64,000 nucleotides of DNA from Leptospira wolffii serovar Khorat str. Khorat-H2 (GTDB lineage Bacteria > Spirochaetota > Leptospiria > Leptospirales > Leptospiraceae). Each line of letters starts with the position of its first letter. The first letter of the stretch is position 1. The notes beneath the pieces are model-generated. The model was not told where the DNA came from. It saw only the letters and a program-made list of their open reading frames with translations, and did no database searches. Positions 54,633 through 62,509 of the stretch are shown here, in pieces. The stretch lies in assembly GCF_000306115.2 (NCBI RefSeq), contig NZ_AKWX02000004.1, positions 413,501 through 477,500 of the forward strand, written 5' to 3'. A program made the translations under genes and the position numbers.

Positions 54633-55733
54633 GTGAAAAAGAATCTATTTTTATTTATTCCATTGCTCATCCTTCTTTTTTCCATCGCTGTGGATCGTAT
54701 TCTCACCATGAATGCTTTCGAGCCTTATTATTCCAAATCGTTCTCGCATTTGAATTTTATCAGTAAAGAAGATCTGTATAAGGATCTTAAGGCGGAATTA
54801 CAAAAACCTTCGTCCGAGAGAAGTAAGATTCTGGTATTTTTCGGAAATTCCAGGGCATTGCTTCTGCCTTATTCCGAACTCAGGAAGAAATACCCGGATT
54901 GGATGTTGTATAATTTTTCCGTTCCCGGCGGTTCTCCCGATTATTTCCTATATTGGGTGGAGAGATTCGTTTCGGATGGAGTTCGTCCCGATTTCGTTCT
55001 CCTGGATCAATCATTAGAAATCTATAATAGAACTCCTCTCTTAGCCTTGGACGAGGTGATCGTTTACGGTGTTTCCGTAGATTTCGTACTTAGGCATCTA
55101 TCCACCTACTCTAGGGAAGAAATCTCCGTTTTCTTATCCAAGAGACTATTTCACACTTTTCGGGATAGGCCCAAGCTTTGGAGAGTCCTGGAGCGCTTAA
55201 AGAACGATTCCGCGGAAGCGGATATGTACAGAAACGGGGTACATAAGGTTTTGGATATGCTGGAAAAGGAAAAGGGGAGTACTCCTAGAGAATTGACCCC
55301 CTTGAAACAAGCGGAGGAAACCATAGTGACCATGTCGGACTCGGATTTTTCTTCCTATCTTAGACCTTATACTTTTTATCCGGATATGCTTTCGGTTCAG
55401 ACGGAATCGGTCCGACTCCTGCAAAAAGCGAATATACCTTACGCTACGATTTGGGTGAGAGTAGCAAGACCTTACTTCGAGTTGTATAAGTCCAGGATCG
55501 TGGATACATCGGAAGGTCCCAAAACCCCGTATCAGGTTTGGAAACCGATCATAGACGATTGGAGTCTAAAAACCGGAACCGCATTATGGAATATGAATGA
55601 AGACCCGGAGTATAATTGCGACGAGTTTGCGGACCCGGGGCATATGTCTCCGAATTGTTTTCCCGCCTTCGGAGATTATATATTCAGAAAATTAAAAGAA
55701 ACCGAGGTTACGGGAAAGAATCAAGGGAAGTAA
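54633..55733 (+). CDS. DUF1574-family SGNH-like membrane-anchored protein, copy 2
   Basis: A 366-residue paralogue of the protein at 23409. GTG start with GGAGAAGG 4 bases upstream; signal-anchor NLFLFIPLLILLFSIAVDR. Block I reads FFGNSRA (Ser73), with Asn where copy 1 and most SGNH enzymes have Asp; block V is DPGH (Asp334, His337). Both the nucleophile and the Asp-His pair therefore remain. It lies 13 bases after its MBOAT gene and overlaps the convergent sirtuin by 13 bases. Probable partner in surface acylation. Confidence 0.82.
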   Translation: MKKNLFLFIPLLILLFSIAVDRILTMNAFEPYYSKSFSHLNFISKEDLYKDLKAELQKPSSERSKILVFFGNSRALLLPYSELRKKYPDWMLYNFSVPGGSPDYFLYWVERFVSDGVRPDFVLLDQSLEIYNRTPLLALDEVIVYGVSVDFVLRHLSTYSREEISVFLSKRLFHTFRDRPKLWRVLERLKNDSAEADMYRNGVHKVLDMLEKEKGSTPRELTPLKQAEETIVTMSDSDFSSYLRPYTFYPDMLSVQTESVRLLQKANIPYATIWVRVARPYFELYKSRIVDTSEGPKTPYQVWKPIIDDWSLKTGTALWNMNEDPEYNCDEFADPGHMSPNCFPAFGDYIFRKLKETEVTGKNQGK

Positions 55734-56455
55734 GAGGCCAAGGCGGGCAGAATCTCACCCGCTTTCCCCTGTAGAAATAGATCAGCGTGTCTGCTGTATC
55801 CACTTTCTTCCGTATTGATTTCGATAACTAAGGATCCGTTTTCTCTTGCGATCCTGGCCAGTTCCACCGGAATCCCCACCATACCGGAAGAGCCTATGAC
55901 TAGAGTCACTTCGGCAGATTCTGCGTATTTTACGGATTCGTTTAAGAGATCCTCATCATAACTTTCTCCGAACCAAAGCACTCCAGGACGAAGACTACCC
56001 CCGCAATGATCGCATAAGGGAGGAACCTCTCCCATAGGTAGAATCGTTTCGCTTTGATGGTTACAGGAAATACAACGGTTACGGAAAATATTACCGTGGA
56101 TTTCAAGTAAACGTTTCGAACCCGCTTTGCGGTGCAGTCCGTCCACATTCTGAGTTACCAGTCGGAATCCGGGAAATTTCTCCTCCAATTCGGCAAGAAC
56201 CTTATGCGCCGGGTTCGGTTCTTTTTGAGAGATCAGTTCCATTCTCCAAAGATACCATTCCCAAACTAGCTTAGGATTTTTCCGGAAAGCTTCCGGGGTT
56301 GCTAGTTCTTCCGCACGAAAATTCTTCCATAACCCGTCTTTGCCTCGGAATGTGGGAACTCCGCTTTCCGCAGAAATCCCCGCTCCCGTGAGTGCCAATA
56401 TTCTTTTAGAAGATTTAAGCCGCTCCCGAATAACCGATCCTAAGGGCAGAATCAT
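55721..56455 (-). CDS. cobB: NAD-dependent protein deacylase (sirtuin)
   Basis: A 244-residue Sir2 enzyme. ALTGAGISAESGVPTFRG (residues 21-38) is the NAD-binding motif, TQNVDGLH follows, His120 is the catalytic base, and CISC...CDHC is the zinc site. Tyr68 and Arg71 (YLWR) match the YxxR signature of class III sirtuins (SIRT5/CobB), which predicts removal of succinyl or malonyl groups as well as acetyl. It overlaps the upstream DJ-1 gene by 4 bases (ATGA). The pair may respond to acyl or electrophile stress; this is inference. Confidence 0.95.
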   Translation of the reverse strand: MILPLGSVIRERLKSSKRILALTGAGISAESGVPTFRGKDGLWKNFRAEELATPEAFRKNPKLVWEWYLWRMELISQKEPNPAHKVLAELEEKFPGFRLVTQNVDGLHRKAGSKRLLEIHGNIFRNRCISCNHQSETILPMGEVPPLCDHCGGSLRPGVLWFGESYDEDLLNESVKYAESAEVTLVIGSSGMVGIPVELARIARENGSLVIEINTEESGYSRHADLFLQGKAGEILPALASYFP

Positions 56456-56997
56456 TCGGGTAAATATAGTCCCGTTCGGACTTCCTTTTCCTTGTCGGTG
56501 CCGGCTAATATTTGTACGATTTTAAGAGCGAACTCGAAGGCCGAGCCGGGACCGATGCTAGTCAGTATCTTTCCGGAAATTTCGATCCGGTTGCCCGTAT
56601 AATTCGGAGTCTTGGGAACGCTTCCGGGAAACGCAGTAAATCGAACGGATTCGTTTAGAATATTATGATGTAATAAAACTCCCGGAGAAGCGCATATCGC
56701 ACCTACCCATCGTTTTTCTTCCGAGAATTTAAGTAGAATCTCCCCGAGTATGGGATTTTCCTTTAAATTTTGAGTCCCCGTTTTGCCTCCGGGGAGAAGA
56801 ATCATATCGAAATCATAAGGATCTATTTCGGAAAGAAGAACATCCGGCAAAATTCGGACTCCACGAGAAGATGTCACCGGGCCTTGGGAAAGACCGGCGG
56901 AAACGACTTCTATACCGGCTCTTCTTAATACGTCAACAAGAATGACTGCCTCCATTTCCTCCATGCCGTTTGCAAACGGAATTAGAACCTTAGACAT
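56452..56997 (-). CDS. DJ-1/PfpI family protein
   Basis: A 181-residue protein with the DJ-1 fold: FANGMEEMEAV near the N-terminus (Glu of the active site), ILLPGGKTGTQNL, and the nucleophilic elbow GAICASPGVLLHH with the reactive cysteine. This resembles YajL/DJ-1 more than PfpI protease. Such proteins are reported to repair glyoxal-modified or oxidised targets or to act as chaperones. The stop overlaps the sirtuin start, so the two are translated together. Confidence 0.88.
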   Translation of the reverse strand: MSKVLIPFANGMEEMEAVILVDVLRRAGIEVVSAGLSQGPVTSSRGVRILPDVLLSEIDPYDFDMILLPGGKTGTQNLKENPILGEILLKFSEEKRWVGAICASPGVLLHHNILNESVRFTAFPGSVPKTPNYTGNRIEISGKILTSIGPGSAFEFALKIVQILAGTDKEKEVRTGLYLPE

Positions 56998-57089
56998 ACG
57001 GGTAAACCTTTCCTAGAAAAGAATAGAATCGGAAAACAGAGGATCCCGACCAATCAGATAAGAATCTAAGATCGGGTTTTTTGCAAGGA

Positions 57090-57107
57090 AAAGTCCGAGA
57101 AGACTTT
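57090..57107 (-). terminator. hairpin after the GT2-GtrA gene
   Basis: AAAGTC and GACTTT pair around a 6-base loop, 15 bases beyond the stop on the minus strand, with a short TTTTCC tail. Further on, CCCGA (57045-57049) and TCGGG (57072-57076), followed by TTTTTT on the plus strand, make a second hairpin facing the other way. Confidence 0.4.
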
Positions 57108-57121
57108 CGGGAAGAATCGGA

Positions 57122-58267
57122 TTAGATCCGATTCGACCAGGTGACGTTCGAATTTAAGAGATAATTGGAGGCCATAGCCACCAGAATGGAAGCCATATCG
57201 CATAGGAACTTAATGGGAAGATGTACCAAATTCCAGTCGGAAGAGAAGGAATAATACAGATAATGAAAGCTCAAAATCTGCAAAAGGATTCCCCAAACGC
57301 TAACCGTGTGAAATAGAAAGAGCCCGCGTAGTGCATTCCATTTTTCGAATCTTCTCTCGTAAAATGTGAAGTAGTTATTCAGAATGAAATTGGATACTAT
57401 GGACAATTCGATTCCGAACAGTACGGAGATAGAAATTGGATCCAAAAAGGAAATCCCAGTATTCAATTGACCGAAACCTAAAAGTTCTCCGAGTAAAAAA
57501 CCGAGTAAATTTACGATCACACCTGTGGCTCCGACAAGACAATAAAGTAGAAAGGTAGGTGAGATCCATTTTCCGAAACGAATATCCAAAAGAGCCAAAA
57601 AGAAGCTTTTAATAACTGAATTGTCCAGCTTAGTCGTGCCGTGGATCCTATTTTGGAAAGTATAGGGAATTTCCTCGATCTTGAGTTTGGTTTCGGAACG
57701 TCCCAAGAATTCCAGAAGAATTTTGAATCCCCTAGGATTGATGGAATTCTTTACCTCCGAATAAATGGATCTTTTGATTCCGAAATATCCGCTCATGGGA
57801 TCCGAAACGGGGAGTCCCAGAATCCTCTGGGCCAAAAAATTGGCGAACCTACTGATCGCGGTACGGATAAAGGACCATTTACCAGTAGAACCGCCTGCGG
57901 CATATCTGGTTCCTAGGCAAAGATCCACATCTCTTTCGGAAAAAGAACGAATCATCTCCGGAAGTATTTTCTCGTCGTGCTGCAGATCCGAATCCATCAC
58001 GACGAATACGTCACCCTCAGCGATTCCCATACCGGTGAGTACGGCGGAAGACAGGCCTTTACTGTCCAATCTGCGAATTACTTTTAGCTGAGGAATACTC
58101 TCCTTCAGATCCTCTGCGATCTTCCAGGTCCGGTCCGGGCTGTCGTCGTCCACCACGATGATTTCGTATTTATAATCGGACAAGGATCTACTGATCCGAT
58201 CCGCCGCGATCGGAAGATTTTCGCTTTCGTTATATGTAGGAAGAATGACGGAAATCTTGGGAGCCAT
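57122..58267 (-). CDS. GT2 glycosyltransferase fused to a GtrA-like membrane domain
   Basis: A 381-residue protein. Residues 1-230 form a GT-A family 2 domain close to dolichyl/polyprenyl-phosphate mannose synthases: VILPTYNESENLP, VDDDSPDRTW, VMDSDLQHDE, and PMSGYFGIKR. Residues about 235-375 hold four hydrophobic segments of GtrA type. It would move a sugar onto polyprenyl phosphate and perhaps flip it, for glycosylation of surface polymers. The start at 58267 begins just before the motif; the upstream in-frame stretch is unlike the family. Confidence 0.9.
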   Translation of the reverse strand: MAPKISVILPTYNESENLPIAADRISRSLSDYKYEIIVVDDDSPDRTWKIAEDLKESIPQLKVIRRLDSKGLSSAVLTGMGIAEGDVFVVMDSDLQHDEKILPEMIRSFSERDVDLCLGTRYAAGGSTGKWSFIRTAISRFANFLAQRILGLPVSDPMSGYFGIKRSIYSEVKNSINPRGFKILLEFLGRSETKLKIEEIPYTFQNRIHGTTKLDNSVIKSFFLALLDIRFGKWISPTFLLYCLVGATGVIVNLLGFLLGELLGFGQLNTGISFLDPISISVLFGIELSIVSNFILNNYFTFYERRFEKWNALRGLFLFHTVSVWGILLQILSFHYLYYSFSSDWNLVHLPIKFLCDMASILVAMASNYLLNSNVTWSNRI

Positions 58268-58493
58268 CTTTGACCAGAATTTCTTTTGGAAAAAATTAGG
58301 GCAACGCAAAATATGTAATTAATTGATTACATACATTTGTTTTCGGATTCTTCCCGACTTAGGTATAGAAAATTAGAAAAGTTTTAAGTCGAAATGGAAC
58401 TCGGTCGGAGATCGGAAAGTTACGATCGAGACGTATTAAACTTTGACCGACGAACAGCGCGCTATGTTCGAATGAAAAAGGAAGTAGAAAGAG

Positions 58494-58516
58494 AAAGCCG
58501 GAAAAAATCCGGCTTT
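58494..58516 (-). terminator. terminator of the GH5 gene
   Basis: AAAGCCGG pairs with CCGGCTTT around a 7-base loop. It starts 15 bases past the stop on the minus strand and the tail reads TTTCTCTTTC. Confidence 0.75.
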
Positions 58517-58530
58517 GGAATGTATTTGGA

Positions 58531-60414
58531 TTATTTGCAGCAGAGTAGGGCGCTTGCGCTGCCGTTTCTTTGTGCAACTCCGGCAAGATATTCGTTATCC
58601 GCGCATTGTCCTTTATAGGATCCGGAGGCGAAGTCTCCACCTTTTGAGGAAGAACGACTATCTCCTCGATCGAACCAGGCTGTGCGGCAGGAATTTCCTA
58701 GACTTCGGTTTGCGGAAGAACATAGAATTCCGCTCGTTCCCCACCAACGCTTAGAGAATCCGGACACATAGTAGTTTTGAGGACATTCGTATTTAGTAAA
58801 TCCTCCTGCCCAATCCCCGGTTCCGTGATAGCGTGCCCCTGTTTCGTTTACAGCCTGCACATTAAACGCTCGATTGGAATTCCAGAGGAGTCCGAAATTG
58901 ATATCTGTGCAAAGAGCCTTCTGGTTTTGGCTGAGACCGTTCAGTCTATATCCGTCCGGGCACGTTCCTTTGGTTGCTCCATTGTCCCAGTCGTTATTTA
59001 GAGTGGAGGAATTATCGTCGCCGCTTCCCAAAGAAAGACTAGTGAAATGATTCGTATTCACGGTTTGTCCCTGGTTGCCGGGAAAGGAAATCAAACGTCC
59101 TAGATGCGCGAATCTCCAATCGTCCTTTAGGGTCCTAGACCAATCGCTGGATACAAGTCCCCATCCGTCATTGCCGTTTAAAGGCCAAATTGCGAAGTCT
59201 ATATCCTTCTCTATAAGGTAATCCACGAGACGCTTCAGCCATTCCTGATCCGCTGGATTCGTTTCGGTCGGAGAGGACCCGAATTCACTTACCCAAACGG
59301 GTGCGGTGAAATAGTATTCGGAATCCGTAACATAGCCCCATTCGGAATGGATCGTATTGCGAAAAGTATTCAGGTCCATATCCTTATATTTGATATTGTT
59401 TCCCGAGGTGGAATCATCCCCATTATGATTCGGACCTATATATGCGTAATTATGAGCCGCATATACAAGTTTGTTCGGAATGCGAAAGTGGATGGGTAGA
59501 TCTCTAACCGGCTTCAAATGAGGTCGCTCTCCGGAACCGATAACCGGAACGAGTCCCCACCAGTTGATTCCTTCCACTACGATTAGGATATCCGGATGAG
59601 CGATATTGATCTTATTTCCTAATTCTTGCGCGGCCTTGTGCCAATCGTTCACATCGTTTGACCCCCAGTTCGGACTGTCAGGGATATAAGTGTCCGCCTT
59701 TCTTTGTGTACGGACCTCGTTCCTAAGATCGGCCGCAACCACTAAAGGATTATTAATATATCGGTTGACCATAAAGATCCAATCGTTCTGCCACATTTCG
59801 GTGGTTTGATTATAGGCGAAGCTCGAGCCGGTATGATACCAGAGGCCGTTATAATCGTATCCGCAGCACCATTCCGAAAAAGTGGTGTGGTTGTTCAGAA
59901 CGACCGCGATTCCGGCGTCGGTCAGGGCTTTTACAGTCAGATCGTAAACTTCCAAAGGAGTTTTTCCGAAGAATTGAGGGTTTGCCGAGATGTATTCGTT
60001 CGGTACGGGAGTGGAATCGTGAAGCATCTTGTTGGAGAAAGGGAGCCGGACCGCATTGAAGCCCCATTCTTGTATAAGCCCAATTATATTTCCGATAGGT
60101 TGTTTATCCAAACCTCCGACTACTTGGCGAGTGTCGCTTGCTCCATACCAGTTAGCGGCCTTCAATTTGAATCTCTTCTGGTTTACGTCCACGATATATC
60201 TTCCGTTTGTGCTCAAAGGAAAAGTATAACCGTTCGAACTAAACGAAAGCGCTTGGACGGAAGAAGCAGGGTTAGAGGATTGAGGCGAATTTCCTAAGAA
60301 ACCCAGAGCGAGTCCCGTGTTCGGATCCTCGGGGGAACAGGTGGAAACTAAGAAGGAGCAGGTTAAAACAATAAGAAGAAGGGGAAGCCTCTTCCTAAGT
60401 ATACGATGGTTCAT
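58531..60414 (-). CDS. secreted GH5-family glycoside hydrolase with three C-terminal repeats
   Basis: A 627-residue probable lipoprotein: signal peptide with Cys26 in LVSTC, then a low-complexity Ser/Asn linker. Residues about 65-440 are a GH5 (cellulase A) barrel: LNNHTT and the acid/base Glu233 in LRNEV, the nucleophile Glu377 in VSEFGS. Residues 475-627 contain three related units starting D-W/F, with Gly, Lys and a Cys pair (Cys485/502, 544/565, 604/625). It would cleave a beta-glucan or similar polysaccharide outside the cell. The binding role of the repeats is a guess. No glucan-metabolism genes lie alongside. Confidence 0.88.
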   Translation of the reverse strand: MNHRILRKRLPLLLIVLTCSFLVSTCSPEDPNTGLALGFLGNSPQSSNPASSVQALSFSSNGYTFPLSTNGRYIVDVNQKRFKLKAANWYGASDTRQVVGGLDKQPIGNIIGLIQEWGFNAVRLPFSNKMLHDSTPVPNEYISANPQFFGKTPLEVYDLTVKALTDAGIAVVLNNHTTFSEWCCGYDYNGLWYHTGSSFAYNQTTEMWQNDWIFMVNRYINNPLVVAADLRNEVRTQRKADTYIPDSPNWGSNDVNDWHKAAQELGNKINIAHPDILIVVEGINWWGLVPVIGSGERPHLKPVRDLPIHFRIPNKLVYAAHNYAYIGPNHNGDDSTSGNNIKYKDMDLNTFRNTIHSEWGYVTDSEYYFTAPVWVSEFGSSPTETNPADQEWLKRLVDYLIEKDIDFAIWPLNGNDGWGLVSSDWSRTLKDDWRFAHLGRLISFPGNQGQTVNTNHFTSLSLGSGDDNSSTLNNDWDNGATKGTCPDGYRLNGLSQNQKALCTDINFGLLWNSNRAFNVQAVNETGARYHGTGDWAGGFTKYECPQNYYVSGFSKRWWGTSGILCSSANRSLGNSCRTAWFDRGDSRSSSKGGDFASGSYKGQCADNEYLAGVAQRNGSASALLCCK

Positions 60415-60431
60415 TTCAAATTCTCTCCAAT

Positions 60432-60451
60432 GAATTTCCGATCGGAAATTC
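60432..60451. promoter_or_regulatory. perfect 20-bp palindrome upstream of the GH5 gene
   Basis: GAATTTCCGATCGGAAATTC is an exact 20-bp inverted repeat with no spacer, 17 bases before the GH5 ATG. It has the form of a dimeric repressor site or a leader hairpin that could hide the start region. Confidence 0.6.
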
Positions 60452-60672
60452 GGATGTCTTTATTTTTCAGTAACCATTGAACGATTTTTGCTTATAAGTG
60501 AAATGTTTTTGGGGGCGGGAATCCTTATAAGGCGCTTATATTTTTAAAAATAAACGTTCGCTTTTACGTTGTGGTGGAGAATCCAACGGATCGGAATGAA
60601 GTATCCGGTGTTGATATATATTGAATTTATATAATATTATAAATTTTGTCTGTGGGACGTTTGTTCCGAATT

Positions 60673-60703
60673 GCCCGAAAAAAACCGAAAGGCTTTTTCG
60701 GGC
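60673..60703 (-). terminator. hairpin downstream of the hydrolase lipoprotein gene
   Basis: GCCCGAAAAA and TTTTTCGGGC make a 10-bp perfect stem around an 11-base loop. It lies 17 bases after the stop of the gene at 60721 on the minus strand. No U-tract follows beyond the stem. Confidence 0.55.
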
Positions 60704-60720
60704 GAGTATTCGTTTATATT

Positions 60721-61626
60721 TTAATTTGATTTTTCGTCTAGAAATTCTTCAACTAGAGCAGCGGTCAATTCCGGGTAGCGGGTCCTAGTACCGGATACGG
60801 TCAGGATTTCGCCCAGATATTCTCCATGTCCGCTGGGAAGGACGATTAGTCTGGAGCCGGAGATCAATCTGGTCAATTCCGCTGCATGTTCCAGAGTGCC
60901 TACATCCCTGTCTCCCGAAATGATTAGGGTGGGGGCTTTGACCGATTTGACTTCTCGGTCGCTTGTATCCCGAAAGTTGAGCATTCTATTTACGTCTTTC
61001 TCGTACATCGTATGAAGCTTTTTAGGATCCGGATTCACTTTCAGAAAAGAGTCTTTTAGAGGCTGGGGCATGCTTTCGAAAGTCGCTTTCTTCATGAAAT
61101 CCCAGAATTGAGGCGGAGCGCCCGATTTTTTGGTCATGGAAGAAGCGAATACTAATTTGCGAACCAATTTGGGATGACGTAGTGTGAGTTGTAAAGCGAC
61201 ACTCGCTCCGTTACTGAAGCCGAATACATCCGCTTTTTCTATCTTCAATTGCTTCAGTAATCCGGCCACATCGTCCGCAGAAGAATCGAATCGCACCGGT
61301 GCATTTCTGTCGGAGGTCCTACCGTGAGCCTGTTCGTCTAAGGCGATGACTTTTCGATGCTGCGCAAATAGGGGAAGAATTCTACCATAGGTCACTTCTA
61401 TATTGGATCCGCCTCCGTTTAGAAGTACCAACGGAACTCCTTCGTCGGAGCCGTGGATTTCATAGTAAATATCGATTCCATTCACTGGGAGATGTCCGCT
61501 TTTCTTCGGAACGGAAGTGATAGAGGGAGCATTTTCTCGTAAAGAAAAGCGAGATCCTGAGGAGCAGGATGCGAAAGAGATTAGTAAGAATAAGCTCGCG
61601 ATGATATAAAGAGGACCGATTTTCAT
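60721..61626 (-). CDS. alpha/beta hydrolase lipoprotein
   Basis: A 301-residue alpha/beta-hydrolase with a lipoprotein signal (ASLFLLISFASC). The catalytic serine is in GFSNGAS, the oxyanion region in LVLLNGGGSN, and the His near HGEYLG at the C-terminus. The start at 61626 has GGAGA 6 bases upstream; ATG at 61632 touches the ribosome site. It overlaps no other gene but sits against the SRPBCC gene, the last member of an ArsR-SRPBCC-hydrolase operon. Substrate unknown. Confidence 0.85.
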   Translation of the reverse strand: MKIGPLYIIASLFLLISFASCSSGSRFSLRENAPSITSVPKKSGHLPVNGIDIYYEIHGSDEGVPLVLLNGGGSNIEVTYGRILPLFAQHRKVIALDEQAHGRTSDRNAPVRFDSSADDVAGLLKQLKIEKADVFGFSNGASVALQLTLRHPKLVRKLVFASSMTKKSGAPPQFWDFMKKATFESMPQPLKDSFLKVNPDPKKLHTMYEKDVNRMLNFRDTSDREVKSVKAPTLIISGDRDVGTLEHAAELTRLISGSRLIVLPSGHGEYLGEILTVSGTRTRYPELTAALVEEFLDEKSN

Positions 61627-61628
61627 GA

Positions 61629-62120
61629 TCATTCTCCCGATTCCAATTCGGATAAATATTCCGTTAGTTTGTCCAAATGCACCGCCGTTCCAGCTTCGCG
61701 AGAAGCGACGCTGGAGGCTCCGTCGGTTGACCCGTCTAAGAAGGCCACGTGTTCCGTAAATACCAACTTAGTTCTTTTCGGGCCCAGATTTTCGATTTGT
61801 ACAGAAATCAAAGACACCGAGTATAATACTCCGTTCAAATGCATATCATAAACGAAAACGAGTCTAGTATCCTCCAACAATTCGTGGAACCGGGCGGTGT
61901 ATAAGGTTTCCATCGTATCACCGAATTTTCCGTGTAAGATTTCGATTCCTCCCACACGAAAATCCAATTCTCTCCTGATTAGTTTCCATTCTTTCGGCCC
62001 GAAGAACCAATGAGATTTGGCTTCCGAGCTTGCCCAAGCAGAATAGACCGCTTTTGCGGTCGCATTATAGATTCTCTCGATGCTGAAATTCTCATGGGCA
62101 ATCGTCTTTAGAGTCCTCAT
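61629..62120 (-). CDS. SRPBCC/AHSA1-family protein
   Basis: A 163-residue START-like fold protein of the AHSA1 family. NATAKAVYSAWASSEAKSHW near the N-terminus and the FRVGG turn are typical of it. It has a hydrophobic cavity; members bind small hydrophobic molecules or stimulate Hsp90. It lies 3 bases after the ArsR gene, a pairing often seen in bacteria. Its stop is immediately upstream of the hydrolase start. Function not assigned. Confidence 0.85.
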   Translation of the reverse strand: MRTLKTIAHENFSIERIYNATAKAVYSAWASSEAKSHWFFGPKEWKLIRRELDFRVGGIEILHGKFGDTMETLYTARFHELLEDTRLVFVYDMHLNGVLYSVSLISVQIENLGPKRTKLVFTEHVAFLDGSTDGASSVASREAGTAVHLDKLTEYLSELESGE

Positions 62121-62123
62121 ATT

Positions 62124-62459
62124 TTACTCCCTGTCTTCGCTTTCCAAAAATTCACCTAAACGATCCAAATTATTCTCCCAAAATTTTCTGCGATCGTTTA
62201 GCCAATTCTCCACGAGCTTCAAAGAATCGGGCCTCATTTTGCAAGAGCGAACCCGACCGACCTTACTCGTTTGGATGAGACCGCTTTCCTCCAAAATCTG
62301 AATATGCTGCACGACGGCAGCCATACTCATTTTCAAAGGATGAGCGAGTTCACTCACGGAGGCTTCCTTCTGACTTAGAGTTTCCACTATGGTCCTCCTA
62401 GAAGGATCGGATAGAGCGTAAAAGATCCGATCCAAGGAGGGTGAAGAATGGTTAAGCAT
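62124..62459 (-). CDS. ArsR-family winged-helix repressor
   Basis: A 111-residue winged-helix protein with IFYALSDPSRRTIVETLSQ and KMSMAAVVQHIQILEESGLI (recognition helix). It has no metal-binding ELCVCDL-type motif, so it is probably not an arsenic sensor but an SRPBCC-linked ArsR repressor. The start codon lies inside a 12-bp palindrome and immediately downstream of a strong promoter (see below), which suggests a leaderless, autoregulated gene. Confidence 0.88.
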   Translation of the reverse strand: MLNHSSPSLDRIFYALSDPSRRTIVETLSQKEASVSELAHPLKMSMAAVVQHIQILEESGLIQTSKVGRVRSCKMRPDSLKLVENWLNDRRKFWENNLDRLGEFLESEDRE

Positions 62460-62509
62460 ATGCTTTAGTATAAAGATTTTACATAAATAGTCAAGTGTTT
62501 ACTTAAGTA
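62454..62509 (-). promoter_or_regulatory. leaderless promoter and operator-like repeats of the arsR operon
   Basis: On the minus strand, -35 TTGACT (62489-62494) and -10 TATACT (62467-62472) are 16 bases apart. The expected start is about 62460, next to the ATG at 62459. Inverted repeats overlap it: AAGCATATGCTT (62454-62465, over the start codon), CTTTA-GTA-TAAAG (62463-62475, over the -10) and TACTTAAGTA (62500-62509, above the -35). Confidence 0.6.

Larger units (their letters stand above)
60415..60720. other. intergenic region upstream of the GH5 gene
   Basis: Three hundred bases of AT-rich sequence without a protein gene. Besides the palindrome at 60432-60451 it has three copies of CTTATA(AG), at 60491, 60524 and 60535, the second inside the palindrome CCTTATAAGG (60523-60532), and a hairpin at 60673-60703. 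No RNA gene could be recognised. Confidence 0.6.
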
